The notes beneath the pieces are model-generated. The model was not told where the DNA came from. It worked only from the letters and a program-made list of their open reading frames with translations, and ran no database searches. Below are positions 1 to 7,534 of a stretch of DNA of 14,330 nt, piece by piece. The stretch is from the NCBI GenBank assembly GCA_900315105.1, contig OMXX01000095.1, forward strand, positions 1 to 14,330, written 5' to 3'. Origin of the DNA: an uncultured Prevotellaceae bacterium (GTDB lineage Bacteria; Bacteroidota; Bacteroidia; Bacteroidales; Bacteroidaceae). The position numbers were made by a program, and so were the translations under genes. Every line of letters begins with the position of its first letter. The first letter of the stretch is position 1.

Positions 1-220
1 ATATGTGGATTTGTTTTTTCGGGAAGCCCAAGGGCTTACCAGAAAAAAGAAATACGCATAGCAGCAAGAGGCGAGGAACGAGACTCTAAGACATTAAGGT
101 TTTTTTGTTGTTTTTGTATTATTCATAGGCTTACCAAGATTCAATTTCTTGATGGAAGGTAAGTTACAGAGGTTTATCGGACAGTAATAAATGCAAATTA
201 AAAGTGATTAATATGAGGAT

Positions 221-252
221 AATTAACATGGAGGGCGAAAGGCATGTTAATT
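221..252. repeat. 10-bp inverted repeat beyond the phospholipase D gene
   Basis: AATTAACATG at 221-230 is the exact reverse complement of CATGTTAATT at 243-252, with a 12-base spacer. It starts about 19 bases past the stop codon of the minus-strand gene, so it could act as a 3'-end hairpin for that transcript. No clear U tract follows, so I do not call it an intrinsic terminator. Its right arm overlaps the first heptamer of the adjacent repeat. Confidence 0.5.
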
Positions 253-266
253 GTTAATTGTTAATT
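246..266. repeat. three-unit heptamer tandem repeat (GTTAATT)
   Basis: GTTAATT occurs three times in exact 7-base register, at 246-252, 253-259 and 260-266. Read on the minus strand it is (AATTAAC)x3. It lies 4 bases past the stop codon of the phospholipase D gene. The unit resembles the nTAAC heptamers in the tail of the window (13557-13581, 13681-13710, 14170-14199). Function is unknown. Confidence 0.7.
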
Positions 267-270
267 TGGT

Positions 271-1650
271 TTACAGCCATGTAGCTAACAAATGTGCGAA
301 CCATCCCTTGAACCTGTCGGTGCGTGTGCGCCATAGTCGCCAACGTTCTTCTGTTAGGCGATAGCTTTGCTTCTTGTTCTCATTGAACAGGCGTGAGAGC
401 TCGTCGGTGGTGTTAGAATCGATGATGATGGCATTCTCCTCATAGTCCCATCTCAGGGAGCGTGCGTCGAGGTTAGCGCTGCCTACGGTACAGAAACGGC
501 CATCGACCATTATTACCTTTGTGTGGTGGAATCCTCCTTGGAATATCCAGATGTCGGCTCCACGCTTCATGAGCTTATGGAGATTGTAGAAGGCACAGTC
601 AGGTGTGAGGGGGATGTCGCTTTTCTCACCCATCATGATCTCGACCTTCACACCTCGCTTTATGGCTTTATACAGAGCCTTGCGTATGCTGTGTGTGAGG
701 GTGAAGTATGGGTTGATAATCTTGATGCTGTCCTTGGCTGAGTCAATGGCTCCGCGGTAGAAATGTCGTATAACCTTATTTGAAGTGTGCGGTTCGCGGT
801 TTGCTATGCCCACCATCTTGTGATATGCCGTTGCTGTGGTGTCGGGCTTCAGGTCGTGGAAATAGTCGGCACGTTCCTTGCGGAAGTACTGTTCTCCGTC
901 GATTGTCTCGCCTGTGACGCGCTTCCACATACGAAGGAAGATGCGTTGGAGGGTATTTACTTCCTCGCCATCGAGGCGGCAATGCATATCGTTCCATGAG
1001 CCAACATCTTCCGTTCCGTGGATGTAGTAGTCGGCAACGTTCATTCCTCCAGTATAGGCAATCTTTCCGTCGATAACCACAATCTTACGGTGATCACGGT
1101 GGAAGACGTGGTTGACGTATGGGAAGCGTAGAGGGTCGAACACGTAGAGCTGTATGCCACGCGCACGCTGATACTGTACGTGTTCTTTCTTCAACGGACG
1201 GTTGTTGCTTGCGTTTCCGAAGGCATCGTATATAGCACGAACCTCTACGCCCTCGCTGGCTTTCTCGGCAAGGAGGTCGAAAAGGGCATTGGCTATTGAG
1301 TCGTTGCGGAAGTTGAAGTATTCGAGATGCACGCTATGCCGCGCCTGACGGATAGCGGTGAACATATCCTTGAATTTCTCCGCACCATTGGGGAGAAGTG
1401 TTATGCTATTGTCATAGGAGAATGTAACGCCCTCTTTCCGCATAATATCGACGATGAGGGAGTCGGAGAAAGGGAATGCGGCCTCTCCCCCCGCCCTCCC
1501 CCGTAGGGAGGGAGCCGGAGTGCTTACGGAGTCTCCTTGCCCCAATTCTATTGCATTGAGAGAATTAGGGAATATAGAAGAACAGATTAATAAAATGAAA
1601 AATAAATAATGATTGGTATTTAAGTTAATTGCGTAACTTGTATATCTCAT
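271..1650 (-). CDS. phospholipase D family protein, cardiolipin synthase-like
   Basis: This is a two-domain PLD-superfamily protein of about 459 residues, probably a cardiolipin synthase-type phosphatidyltransferase or a related envelope phosphodiesterase. Two complete HxKx4D catalytic motifs are visible, HRKIVVID (about residues 187-194) and HTKVIMVD (about 376-383), followed by the usual GGMN and GSAN segments. I chose the ATG at 1650. A GTG at 1671 would add seven residues. The N-terminus has a hydrophobic stretch (YLFFILLICSSIF) ending in NSLNA, which looks like a signal peptide or anchor; the two-helix N-terminal region of classical ClsA is absent. Between this segment and the first catalytic domain, residues encoded by 1479-1519 (about SLRGRAGGEA) come from a GC-rich repeat that also occurs inverted at 1722-1761. 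The neighbouring mscS-type gene lies 117 bases upstream on the same strand, and I see no promoter box in the gap. The fold is secure; the exact substrate is not. Confidence 0.88.
   Translation of the reverse strand: MRYTSYAINLNTNHYLFFILLICSSIFPNSLNAIELGQGDSVSTPAPSLRGRAGGEAAFPFSDSLIVDIMRKEGVTFSYDNSITLLPNGAEKFKDMFTAIRQARHSVHLEYFNFRNDSIANALFDLLAEKASEGVEVRAIYDAFGNASNNRPLKKEHVQYQRARGIQLYVFDPLRFPYVNHVFHRDHRKIVVIDGKIAYTGGMNVADYYIHGTEDVGSWNDMHCRLDGEEVNTLQRIFLRMWKRVTGETIDGEQYFRKERADYFHDLKPDTTATAYHKMVGIANREPHTSNKVIRHFYRGAIDSAKDSIKIINPYFTLTHSIRKALYKAIKRGVKVEIMMGEKSDIPLTPDCAFYNLHKLMKRGADIWIFQGGFHHTKVIMVDGRFCTVGSANLDARSLRWDYEENAIIIDSNTTDELSRLFNENKKQSYRLTEERWRLWRTRTDRFKGWFAHLLATWL
1479..1519. repeat. GC-rich REP-like repeat, copy inside a coding region
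   Basis: This 41-base element matches the reverse complement of 1722-1761 with one extra C (a C6 run instead of C5) and one substitution. Its core, CCCTCCC-CCGTA-GGGAGGG, can fold into a 7-bp hairpin. It is read in frame as part of the low-complexity linker between the signal segment and catalytic domain of the phospholipase D gene. The two copies are about 200 bases apart in inverted orientation. Confidence 0.8.
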
Positions 1651-1721
1651 TTTATAGTTTTCATTTTTCACTTAAAAAATGCGGTCATTTTCCATTCCTT
1701 TACGGCTGACAGTCACCGCCT

Positions 1722-1761
1722 TCCAGCTCCCTCCCTACGGGGGAGGGCGGGGGAGAGGCCG
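1722..1761. repeat. GC-rich REP-like repeat beyond the mscS-type gene
   Basis: This is the inverted partner of the element at 1479-1519. It ends 6 bases before the stop codon of the minus-strand channel gene, so it lies at the very 3' end of that transcript. The CTCCCTCCCTACGGGGGAGG core folds into a hairpin. No T tract follows on the minus strand, so a role as intrinsic terminator is uncertain; mRNA 3'-end protection is a possible alternative, by inference from REP elements elsewhere. Confidence 0.78.
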
Positions 1762-1767
1762 TCTTTT

Positions 1768-4119
1768 TTACTTCATATGCACATCCGTCTGTGGGAATGG
1801 AATCTCGATATTATTCTCGTTGAGGGTGTTGTAGATGCACTCGAGAATCTTGCCGTCATCACCGTAGCCGGTGTAAACGCTTACCCAGACGATAACCTTG
1901 AAGACGAGGGCAGAGTCGCCCAGTTCCTTGAGGATGATGCTGATACCTCTCTTCTGGTTGATGCAGTCGAGTTTTGAGAGGGCATCAGTAAGAACCTTCT
2001 TACATTCGGCTACATTTGTTCCGTAGGCAACGCCCACGTCGAGAATATGTCGCTCGTAACCGTGGTTACGTGTCATGTTCTGATAGTTCTTGGTGAAGAG
2101 CTGTGAGTTGGTGAATGCAATCACGGAGCCATCCATTGCCGTTACCATAGTGCTGGTATAGGAGATACTCGTCACCTTGCCTCGTATGCCGTCGCAGACG
2201 ATGAGGTCGCCAATCTTGACACGTCCGGTCATAAGGGCGATACCATAGTAGATATTCTCGAGGATTTCCTTTGATGCGAAACCGATACCTGTTGACAGAC
2301 CTCCGGTGATGATGACGAGCCATTGGCTGCTCACATGGAACAGAGCGAGGCTGACAATGAACCAGATACCCCATACCACAATCTGAAGCACGTTCTTCAC
2401 CATTACTAGGCGTGACTCTGCCGATGTAGGGTCAGCCTTATAGAGATACAGGGCTACGAGGTCTCTGACTGTTCGGTTGATAAAGTTGAATACGAACCAC
2501 AGGATGATAACCATGCACACCGTGGAGATGCTTAACTTGAAGTCGTCAGAGTCGATGTATTTATGGCTGAACATCTCCATTGTCTGTGTGGTGAGGTTGA
2601 AAACCTCTGCTGCCCAGTAAAGGCTGATAAGAACAGAGCAAACGCTACATGCAGGGATGAACACCCAATAGAAGAGACGGTAATACCAGTTCTGGGTTAT
2701 TGGACGCTCTTCGATTTTCTCGAGTTTGCTGTATTCCTTGAACCAGTCACGTACACAGGTGATGGTGAGGATACATGTAAGCTGCATAATCCACCAGATG
2801 AGAATCTGTACGGAGAGCAGCGTATAGCCTATCATTGAACTTATGAGGGAGGCAAGGAATACGAACTGTGAGATATAGGCATAAATCACGTCGCTCCTGT
2901 CAATGTTCTTGCTATGACGGCGGATCTCGCTCCACTGCCACAGACAGCATATAAGCAGGATTGGAGGGAAGATGAGGTTAACAAGGTGATTTGGAATCAG
3001 AATGATTCGGAAACTGATGACAATGAAGCCGTTGAGAAGCAATGGGGCATAGATGCGGAAGGTGCTCATTGTCTGGTCGGCCTTAACGCGGATGAGGATG
3101 GATATGAGCACTACGCTGAGCAGCCATGCGAACTCGGTAAGCAGGCCTGAAGCCATGATTATGAAGTTCTGGTCATCCCATATCAGACGGATGATGCCAG
3201 GGATGATGGCAAAGGTCACGGCTGTCGTCGTCAGTATGATGAATGTGCGCTTGGCAAGGAATCTGTCGCTTATCCTCTTGAACTTGCCTTTCTTGATGAG
3301 TTTTGTAATAAACCAGCGCACAATAAGCTGATTCAGTATTACGGCGATAATTCCGAGAACGAATATTCCGATGAAGAGGTCGAGCATGAGCTTTGAATCC
3401 CATTGCGTCGGGGTTTTTGACTTCGTGAAATACTTGTCGTCGATGCTCTCCTTTGTCTGTACAAGATAGTCGCCAAATCGTGAGAGAATGGTGAAGTAGG
3501 AGTCACCGCCGTTCTTGAAGATATTGTTCTGTATCTCCTTATAACGCTTGTTGGCGTAGTCGTTGAGGTTGCGCAGGTTGTTCTCTGCACGGTTGTACAT
3601 GAAGATGTATTCTGTGAACTGCTGCTGGTCCTCTACGAGCATACGGCGGATATTGACAGCAAGGGCAAGACACACGCTACGGTCTATTTTCTCACGTTCT
3701 GTCATACGGCGCGTAGGCATTGTGCGTAGGCAGTTTATGAGACTGTCGTAACGTGCAACTGCTACATCGGCCTTGCTTGCGTATGCCTTGAAGGGGGTGA
3801 TTTTCTTCTCGAATTCCTTATATTGCTTTGTCGCCTCATGACAAGCGTATGTGAGGTCGAATACATATCCGTCCTTCTGTGAATAGAGCATGAGGGCATT
3901 CTGGTTCGCACGGTCGGTTTCCTTCATGATGGTTGCAAAGACACGCTGTCGCGAGTTCTTCGTCTGTGCCTGATGGGCTGAGTACTCATCGTGGTATTTG
4001 ATGAGTTCCTGACGGAGAATGCTGAGAGTCATCTTTAGGCTGTCCTCTTTGAGAACGGCATTTGACGGAAGTGCGAATCCTGCAAAAAGAACTGCAAGAA
4101 ATAGAATTCTTTTTATCAT
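1768..4119 (-). CDS. MscS family mechanosensitive ion channel, large form
   Basis: This 783-residue protein is a long MscS-type channel, expected to open under membrane tension and release solutes on osmotic downshock. Residues 1-21 form a signal peptide ending in PSNA. Residues 22-240 form a charged, largely helical and probably periplasmic domain. About ten hydrophobic segments follow between 244 and 630. The last (about 598-629) contains the pore-lining helix, with the small-residue pattern GGLSTGIGFASKEILENIY. Next come the beta domain (VKIGDLIVCDGIRGKVTSISYTS, about 634-656, shown here in part) and the C-terminal alpha/beta vestibule, ending in FPQTDVHMK, which resembles the end of E. 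coli MscS. The layout is similar to the large MscK/YbdG/MscM relatives, but I cannot assign a specific subfamily. The start is supported by the signal peptide and by a promoter box at 4148-4155. It is divergent from the ATPase gene at 4262. Confidence 0.9.
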   Translation of the reverse strand: MIKRILFLAVLFAGFALPSNAVLKEDSLKMTLSILRQELIKYHDEYSAHQAQTKNSRQRVFATIMKETDRANQNALMLYSQKDGYVFDLTYACHEATKQYKEFEKKITPFKAYASKADVAVARYDSLINCLRTMPTRRMTEREKIDRSVCLALAVNIRRMLVEDQQQFTEYIFMYNRAENNLRNLNDYANKRYKEIQNNIFKNGGDSYFTILSRFGDYLVQTKESIDDKYFTKSKTPTQWDSKLMLDLFIGIFVLGIIAVILNQLIVRWFITKLIKKGKFKRISDRFLAKRTFIILTTTAVTFAIIPGIIRLIWDDQNFIIMASGLLTEFAWLLSVVLISILIRVKADQTMSTFRIYAPLLLNGFIVISFRIILIPNHLVNLIFPPILLICCLWQWSEIRRHSKNIDRSDVIYAYISQFVFLASLISSMIGYTLLSVQILIWWIMQLTCILTITCVRDWFKEYSKLEKIEERPITQNWYYRLFYWVFIPACSVCSVLISLYWAAEVFNLTTQTMEMFSHKYIDSDDFKLSISTVCMVIILWFVFNFINRTVRDLVALYLYKADPTSAESRLVMVKNVLQIVVWGIWFIVSLALFHVSSQWLVIITGGLSTGIGFASKEILENIYYGIALMTGRVKIGDLIVCDGIRGKVTSISYTSTMVTAMDGSVIAFTNSQLFTKNYQNMTRNHGYERHILDVGVAYGTNVAECKKVLTDALSKLDCINQKRGISIILKELGDSALVFKVIVWVSVYTGYGDDGKILECIYNTLNENNIEIPFPQTDVHMK

Positions 4120-4147
4120 TTTGTTAGTTGAAATTGTATTTTGCCCG

Positions 4148-4155
4148 CAAAATTA
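4148..4155 (-). promoter_or_regulatory. -7 promoter box for the mscS-type gene
   Basis: On the minus strand this reads TAATTTTG, an exact match to the Bacteroidetes -7 consensus TAnnTTTG, 28 bases before the ATG at 4119. That predicts a leader of about 20 bases. I see no good TTTG -33 box at the usual spacing, so confidence is moderate. Confidence 0.5.
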
Positions 4156-4198
4156 CAAAAAATCTTGCGCATAATCGATGTTTTTCCCCGAAAAATCG

Positions 4199-4206
4199 TA
4201 TCTTTG
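4199..4206 (+). promoter_or_regulatory. -7 promoter box for the BadF-type ATPase gene
   Basis: TATCTTTG matches the Bacteroidetes -7 consensus TAnnTTTG and lies 55 bases before the ATG at 4262. The -33 region is only weakly TTTG-like. It sits back to back with the minus-strand box at 4148-4155 in the divergent intergenic region. Confidence 0.5.
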
Positions 4207-4261
4207 CCATTCAAAAAGGTAAAAATTGATATAAAGTTCTCTTTTTAACATAAATAATGTG

Positions 4262-5062
4262 ATGAAACTTATTGCAGATAGCGGAAGTACGAAGACGGAT
4301 TGGAGGCTTGATGGCCTGTTTTCCACTCAAGGCATTAACCCTTTCCACATGTCAGAAGATACTATTCTTGGCATCCTAAGAAACGAACTTTTGCCACAGC
4401 TTGGGGCTGCGAGTTCTTCTATAGAAGAAATCGAATTCTATGGTGCCGGCTGTACGGTTGCAAAGATTCCTGTTATGAAGGCTTTGCTTTCAGAAGTGTT
4501 CCCTTCTGCTAAGAAGATTATTGTGGGAAGTGATATGCTTGGTGCTGCGAAGGCTTTGCTTGGGAAGAAGGAGGGCATTGCGTGTATTCTTGGTACTGGT
4601 GCTAATTCATGTTTGTATGACGGCAAGAAGATTGTCGGCAATGTTTCGCCAATGGGCTATATCCTTGGAGATGAGGGTAGTGGCGCGGTACTTGGCAAAA
4701 CTTTCATAAACGAGCTATATAAGGGTGGTCATCCTGATTTCATAAATGTCTTTGAAAAAGAGACAGGTTTGACACAGGCGGATATAATCCAAAAGGTATA
4801 TAGGGAGGCTTTGCCTAACCGTTTCCTCGCCTCTCTTTCAAAGTTTATAGGCGCTCATATAGTTGAAGAGCAATGGATAGAGGATATGGTTGTAGATTGT
4901 TTTCGTGATTTCTTCAGGAAGAATGTAAGGCATTATAACCGTAAGGATTTGAGCGTTTGTTTTGTGGGTAGCGTGGCATATTATTATAAGGCTCAACTTC
5001 AGAAAGCCGCAGAACTTGAAGACTATACTATCGGCAAGATACTAAGAAGTCCGTTAGCCTAA
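4262..5062 (+). CDS. BadF/BadG/BcrA/BcrD ATPase family protein, N-acetylglucosamine kinase-like
   Basis: This 266-residue protein belongs to the ASKHA (actin/sugar kinase) fold, in the branch that includes N-acetylglucosamine kinases. It probably phosphorylates an amino sugar released in cell-wall recycling, although the substrate cannot be read from sequence. Visible motifs are the phosphate-1 loop DSGSTKTD (residues 6-13), a likely catalytic Asp in GSDMLGAA (D91), the phosphate-2 motif GTGANS (111-116), the GYILGDEGSG motif (132-141) and the adenosine-side FVGSVAY (234-240). I chose the ATG at 4262 over the GTG one codon earlier because MKLIADSGSTKTD is the natural family N-terminus. The C-terminus stops at GKILRSPLA, just after a segment where relatives, as I recall them, continue for several residues (typically GLxxYH). 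A GC-rich hairpin begins 6 bases after the stop, so the end may have been trimmed by repeat insertion. The gene is monocistronic, with a strong terminator downstream. Confidence 0.85.
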   Translation: MKLIADSGSTKTDWRLDGLFSTQGINPFHMSEDTILGILRNELLPQLGAASSSIEEIEFYGAGCTVAKIPVMKALLSEVFPSAKKIIVGSDMLGAAKALLGKKEGIACILGTGANSCLYDGKKIVGNVSPMGYILGDEGSGAVLGKTFINELYKGGHPDFINVFEKETGLTQADIIQKVYREALPNRFLASLSKFIGAHIVEEQWIEDMVVDCFRDFFRKNVRHYNRKDLSVCFVGSVAYYYKAQLQKAAELEDYTIGKILRSPLA

Positions 5063-5067
5063 CCAAA

Positions 5068-5085
5068 CCTTCCCAATGGGGAAGG
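5068..5085. repeat. short GC-rich hairpin after the ATPase gene
   Basis: CCTTCCC (5068-5074) pairs exactly with GGGAAGG (5079-5085) across a four-base loop. It begins 6 bases after the TAA of the ATPase gene and is followed by ATGTTTTATA, so it may be a weak first terminator. It resembles, in arm composition and location, the GC-rich elements at 1722-1761 and 5212-5237. Confidence 0.6.
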
Positions 5086-5097
5086 ATGTTTTATAGT

Positions 5098-5148
5098 AAT
5101 GCCGCTTATGAATGTTCGTTGTGAACTTTCCATAAGCGGCATTTTTAT
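5098..5148 (+). terminator. intrinsic terminator of the ATPase gene
   Basis: AATGCCGCTTATG (5098-5110) and CATAAGCGGCATT (5131-5143) form a perfect 13-bp stem. The 20-base loop can itself pair GTTC with GAAC. TTTTTATC follows directly on the plus strand. This is a convincing Rho-independent terminator for the gene ending at 5062. It sits between two convergent genes. Confidence 0.85.
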
Positions 5149-5211
5149 CTGTTTTTAGCGAAAATACTATATCGCATCCCCGGCACATACTCCGATATTA
5201 TCAACATCGGA

Positions 5212-5237
5212 CTTCCCTTTGGGAGGGCCTGGGTAGG
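5212..5237. repeat. GC-rich REP-like element beyond rny
   Basis: CTTCCC-TTT-GGGAGG (5212-5226) forms a short hairpin and continues as GCCTGGGTAGG. The order (C-rich arm, short loop, GGGAGGGC, second G-rich block) is like that of 1722-1761. It ends 3 bases before the stop codon of the minus-strand rny gene. A second small hairpin, TCCGAT/ATCGGA at 5191-5211, lies immediately beyond it. Together they could mark the 3' end of the rny transcript, although no T tract is evident. Confidence 0.5.
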
Positions 5238-5240
5238 CTA

Positions 5241-6776
5241 CTACTTAGCGTATGCAACAGAGCGGGTCTCGCGGATGACAGTAATCTTTACCTGACCTGG
5301 GTATGTCATCTCTGTCTGGATCTTTGTTGCAATATCGCCGCTAAGTGCCTCTGTCTCAGCGTCGGTCATCTTATCAGCACCAACGATAACGCGAAGTTCG
5401 CGACCTGCCTGAATAGCGTATGTCTTTGTTACGCCTGGGTAGCTCATTGCGATAGCCTCAAGGTCGTTGAGACGCTTGATGTAAGCCTCTACGATTTCAC
5501 GACGAGCACCAGGACGAGCACCAGAGATAGCATCACAAACCTGTACGATTGGAGCAAGCATAGTGTTCATCTCCATTTCATCATGGTGAGCACCGATGGC
5601 ATTGCAGATATCTGGCTTCTCCTTGTATTTCTCTGCGAGCTTAGCACCATATAGTGCGTGTGGAATTTCACACTCCTCATCAGGCACCTTACCAATATCG
5701 TGAAGCAGACCTGCGCGCTTTGCCTTCTTAGGGTTGAGACCAAGTTCAGATGCCATTACTGCACAGAGATTGGCTGTCTCACGGGCGTGCTGAAGAAGGT
5801 TCTGACCATAAGAAGAACGGTATTTCATTTTACCTACGATACGAACGAGCTCTGGGTGGAGACCATGAATACCGAGATCGATAGTTGTGCGTTTACCAGT
5901 CTCGATAATCTCGTTGTCAAGCTGCTTCTTCACCTTTGCTACAACCTCTTCGATACGTGCAGGGTGGATACGACCATCTGCAACGAGCTGGTGAAGGGCA
6001 AGGCGACAAACCTCACGACGGATAGGGTCGAAACCTGAGATTACGATAGCCTCTGGAGTATCGTCAACTACGATTTCTACGCCACAGGCAGCCTCTAGAG
6101 CACGGATGTTACGACCTTCACGACCGATGATACGGCCTTTCACCTCGTCGTTTTCGATATGGAATACGCTGACAGAATTCTCGACAGCAGTTTCAGTCGC
6201 AACACGCTGGATTGTCTGGATGACAATCTTCTTTGCCTGCTGGTTGGCATTGAGCTTAGCCTCGTCCATAATCTCGTTGATATAGGCTGCGGCATTTGTA
6301 CGAGCCTCGTCCTTAAGGCTTTCAACGAGTCGGTTACGAGCCTCGTCAGCAGAGAGACCTGAGAGTTCCTCGAGCTTTTCACGCTCCTTGAGCTGCATCT
6401 TCTCGAGTTCTTCCTCCTTCATTGCGAGGAGTTTCTTCTCGTTTTCTACACGCTGCTGGTACTGTTCTATTTCCTGACGGCGACGTCCGAGTTCTTCCTG
6501 ACGCTGGTTAAGGCTTATCTCACGCTGTTTCAGACGGTTCTCGCTCTGCTGAATCTTCTGATTGCGCTGTTGTACTTCCTTTTCCAGTTCGCTCTTCTTG
6601 TTAATGAACTTCTCCTTTACTTCGAGGAGTTTCTTTTCTTTAAGTACGTTTGCCTCCTTTTCGGCGGCATCTATCATCTCCTTATATTTACCTGTGATAA
6701 TATATCGGAAAATCAAGTAGCCTATAAGTGCACCGATTATAAGTGCAGCTACGGCTATAATTGCATATAGCATCAT
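5241..6776 (-). CDS. rny: ribonuclease Y
   Basis: RNase Y is a membrane-anchored endoribonuclease that starts bulk mRNA decay. The 511 residues match the usual family length and domain order. An N-terminal transmembrane helix lies at about residues 3-27. A long charged coiled coil (about 30-150) is rich in Glu, Gln, Lys and Arg. A KH RNA-binding domain (about 203-265) carries the [10 protein letters not shown] loop at 214-223. An HD metal-phosphohydrolase domain has QHARE at 329-333, the HD dyad LLHDIGK (H359, D360) and AHHDE (396-400). The C-terminal domain contains AGRELRV. The start codon could be either of two adjacent ATGs (6776 or 6773). The gene follows zapA by 74 bases on the same strand, with no clear promoter between, so it may be read from the promoter at 7469-7500. 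I see no missing motif, and the assignment is secure. Confidence 0.97.
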   Translation of the reverse strand: MMLYAIIAVAALIIGALIGYLIFRYIITGKYKEMIDAAEKEANVLKEKKLLEVKEKFINKKSELEKEVQQRNQKIQQSENRLKQREISLNQRQEELGRRRQEIEQYQQRVENEKKLLAMKEEELEKMQLKEREKLEELSGLSADEARNRLVESLKDEARTNAAAYINEIMDEAKLNANQQAKKIVIQTIQRVATETAVENSVSVFHIENDEVKGRIIGREGRNIRALEAACGVEIVVDDTPEAIVISGFDPIRREVCRLALHQLVADGRIHPARIEEVVAKVKKQLDNEIIETGKRTTIDLGIHGLHPELVRIVGKMKYRSSYGQNLLQHARETANLCAVMASELGLNPKKAKRAGLLHDIGKVPDEECEIPHALYGAKLAEKYKEKPDICNAIGAHHDEMEMNTMLAPIVQVCDAISGARPGARREIVEAYIKRLNDLEAIAMSYPGVTKTYAIQAGRELRVIVGADKMTDAETEALSGDIATKIQTEMTYPGQVKITVIRETRSVAYAK

Positions 6777-6850
6777 ATAGTGATATTTAAGTTAATTAAT
6801 AATATTCTCAAACGTCCTGCTAATCGTGTTTTGAAATGGTAGATTGTACT

Positions 6851-7147
6851 TTAAAGTACGGCTTCTATTTCAGAAGTAATGGTTTTGAGAATATCATCGT
6901 ATGGAGCAACATCATTCCTCTTCGATTCACTTACGAACCGAAGTGCAATATCAATCATTGCGTAGTATAAAATCTCCTTATCCGCCTTACGCCCCTTCCA
7001 AACGCTGAAATATGCGTTCACTCTCTCGTTTATGAGCGATGCAGCCTCACGGTAGAGTGGCTCTTGCTCGGCATCAACTTTGATAGAAATGTCGAGGTCG
7101 TATATGTGGATATTGATGTGTTGTTTCTCTTTTTTTACTTCTGCCAT
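6851..7147 (-). CDS. zapA: cell division protein ZapA
   Basis: ZapA is a small cytoplasmic protein that binds FtsZ and bundles protofilaments in the Z-ring. The 98 residues show the family plan: an N-terminal beta-hairpin domain with INIHIYDLDISIKVDAEQEP (11-30), then LYREAASLINERVNAY, and a helical dimerisation region containing KEILYYAMIDIALRFV (57-72). The gene starts 3 bases after the stop of the ZapB-like coiled-coil gene, so the two are almost certainly translated from one mRNA, and rny follows. The TAA stop codon lies inside a perfect 14-base palindrome, GTACTTTAAAGTAC (6846-6859), which may be coincidental. The assignment rests on length, residue pattern and gene neighbourhood. Confidence 0.9.
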   Translation of the reverse strand: MAEVKKEKQHINIHIYDLDISIKVDAEQEPLYREAASLINERVNAYFSVWKGRKADKEILYYAMIDIALRFVSESKRNDVAPYDDILKTITSEIEAVL

Positions 7148-7150
7148 TTT

Positions 7151-7447
7151 TTATTCTTTGTCACTTAGCAGGGTAATACACTGGTTTACATCTCTGATAA
7201 GCTTAGCGACGCGATTCTTGGCACTCTCTATGTCTCCATCGGTGATTTCTATCATCTTTGCAGTCTTAAGTGCCTGATATTCTCGGTCTTTCTCTGATAC
7301 GGCACGTTCGAGCTCGGCAATCTTTTTGTCGCGCTCATCCACCATATTGTATAGTTCGCTGTTTTCCTTTTTTGTTTCCTGATACTTTAGTATCAGTTGT
7401 CGAACTCTCGTGGTGAATACGTTCATGTATGCATCATTAGAGGCCAT
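7151..7447 (-). CDS. small coiled-coil protein, ZapB-like
   Basis: This 98-residue acidic and basic protein is mostly a predicted coiled coil (about residues 13-65, with motifs such as ENSELYNMVDERDKKIAELE). A short helix, IESAKNRVAKLIRDVNQCI (about 73-91), follows. It has no signal peptide or membrane segment. Its position directly before zapA with a 3-base gap suggests a Z-ring role similar to ZapB, which links ZapA to other division factors. Coiled coils are poor evidence of homology, so function is inferred mostly from context. The ATG at 7447 lies just downstream of a near-consensus promoter at 7469-7500, which supports this start. Confidence 0.75.
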   Translation of the reverse strand: MASNDAYMNVFTTRVRQLILKYQETKKENSELYNMVDERDKKIAELERAVSEKDREYQALKTAKMIEITDGDIESAKNRVAKLIRDVNQCITLLSDKE

Positions 7448-7468
7448 CAGATAGTACTATTTCGGTGA

Positions 7469-7500
7469 CAAAGTTAGTGAAAACAATTGGTAATACCAAA
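7469..7500 (-). promoter_or_regulatory. Bacteroidetes-type promoter of the zapB-like/zapA/rny operon
   Basis: On the minus strand TTTG (7497-7500) and TAACTTTG (7469-7476) are separated by exactly 20 bases, matching the Bacteroidetes sigma-70-type pattern TTTG-N19/20-TAnnTTTG. The -7 box ends 21 bases before the ATG at 7447. This is the best promoter match in the window. Confidence 0.75.
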
Positions 7501-7534
7501 TTTTTTCCTAACTTTTTGAAAAACTGATATTTTT

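Larger units (their letters stand above)
1..270. other. non-coding left edge
   Basis: I see no gene in this stretch on either strand. It begins with an imperfect inverted repeat at 14-48: an inner AAGCCC/GGGCTT stem at 24-37, flanked by a T6C tract on the left and a GA6 tract on the right. Because the T tract is 5' and the A tract 3' on both strands, it does not fit a standard intrinsic terminator. Further right are a 10-bp inverted repeat (221-252) and a three-unit heptamer (246-266), both just beyond the stop of the minus-strand phospholipase D gene. Confidence 0.6.

Noticed and set aside
14..48. Hairpin-like inverted repeat that could be an intrinsic terminator
   Set aside because: The tracts flanking the stem are T on the 5' side and A on the 3' side on either strand, so neither transcript would have a U tract after the hairpin.
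1651..1671. GTG start giving seven more residues on the phospholipase D protein
   Set aside because: An ATG follows at 1650 and gives a more normal signal peptide. The GTG cannot be excluded.
2066..2374. Alternative open frames overlapping the mscS-type, rny, WcaJ-type and Wzc-type genes
   Set aside because: They lie wholly within well-supported genes in other frames, and their translations show no recognisable domain.
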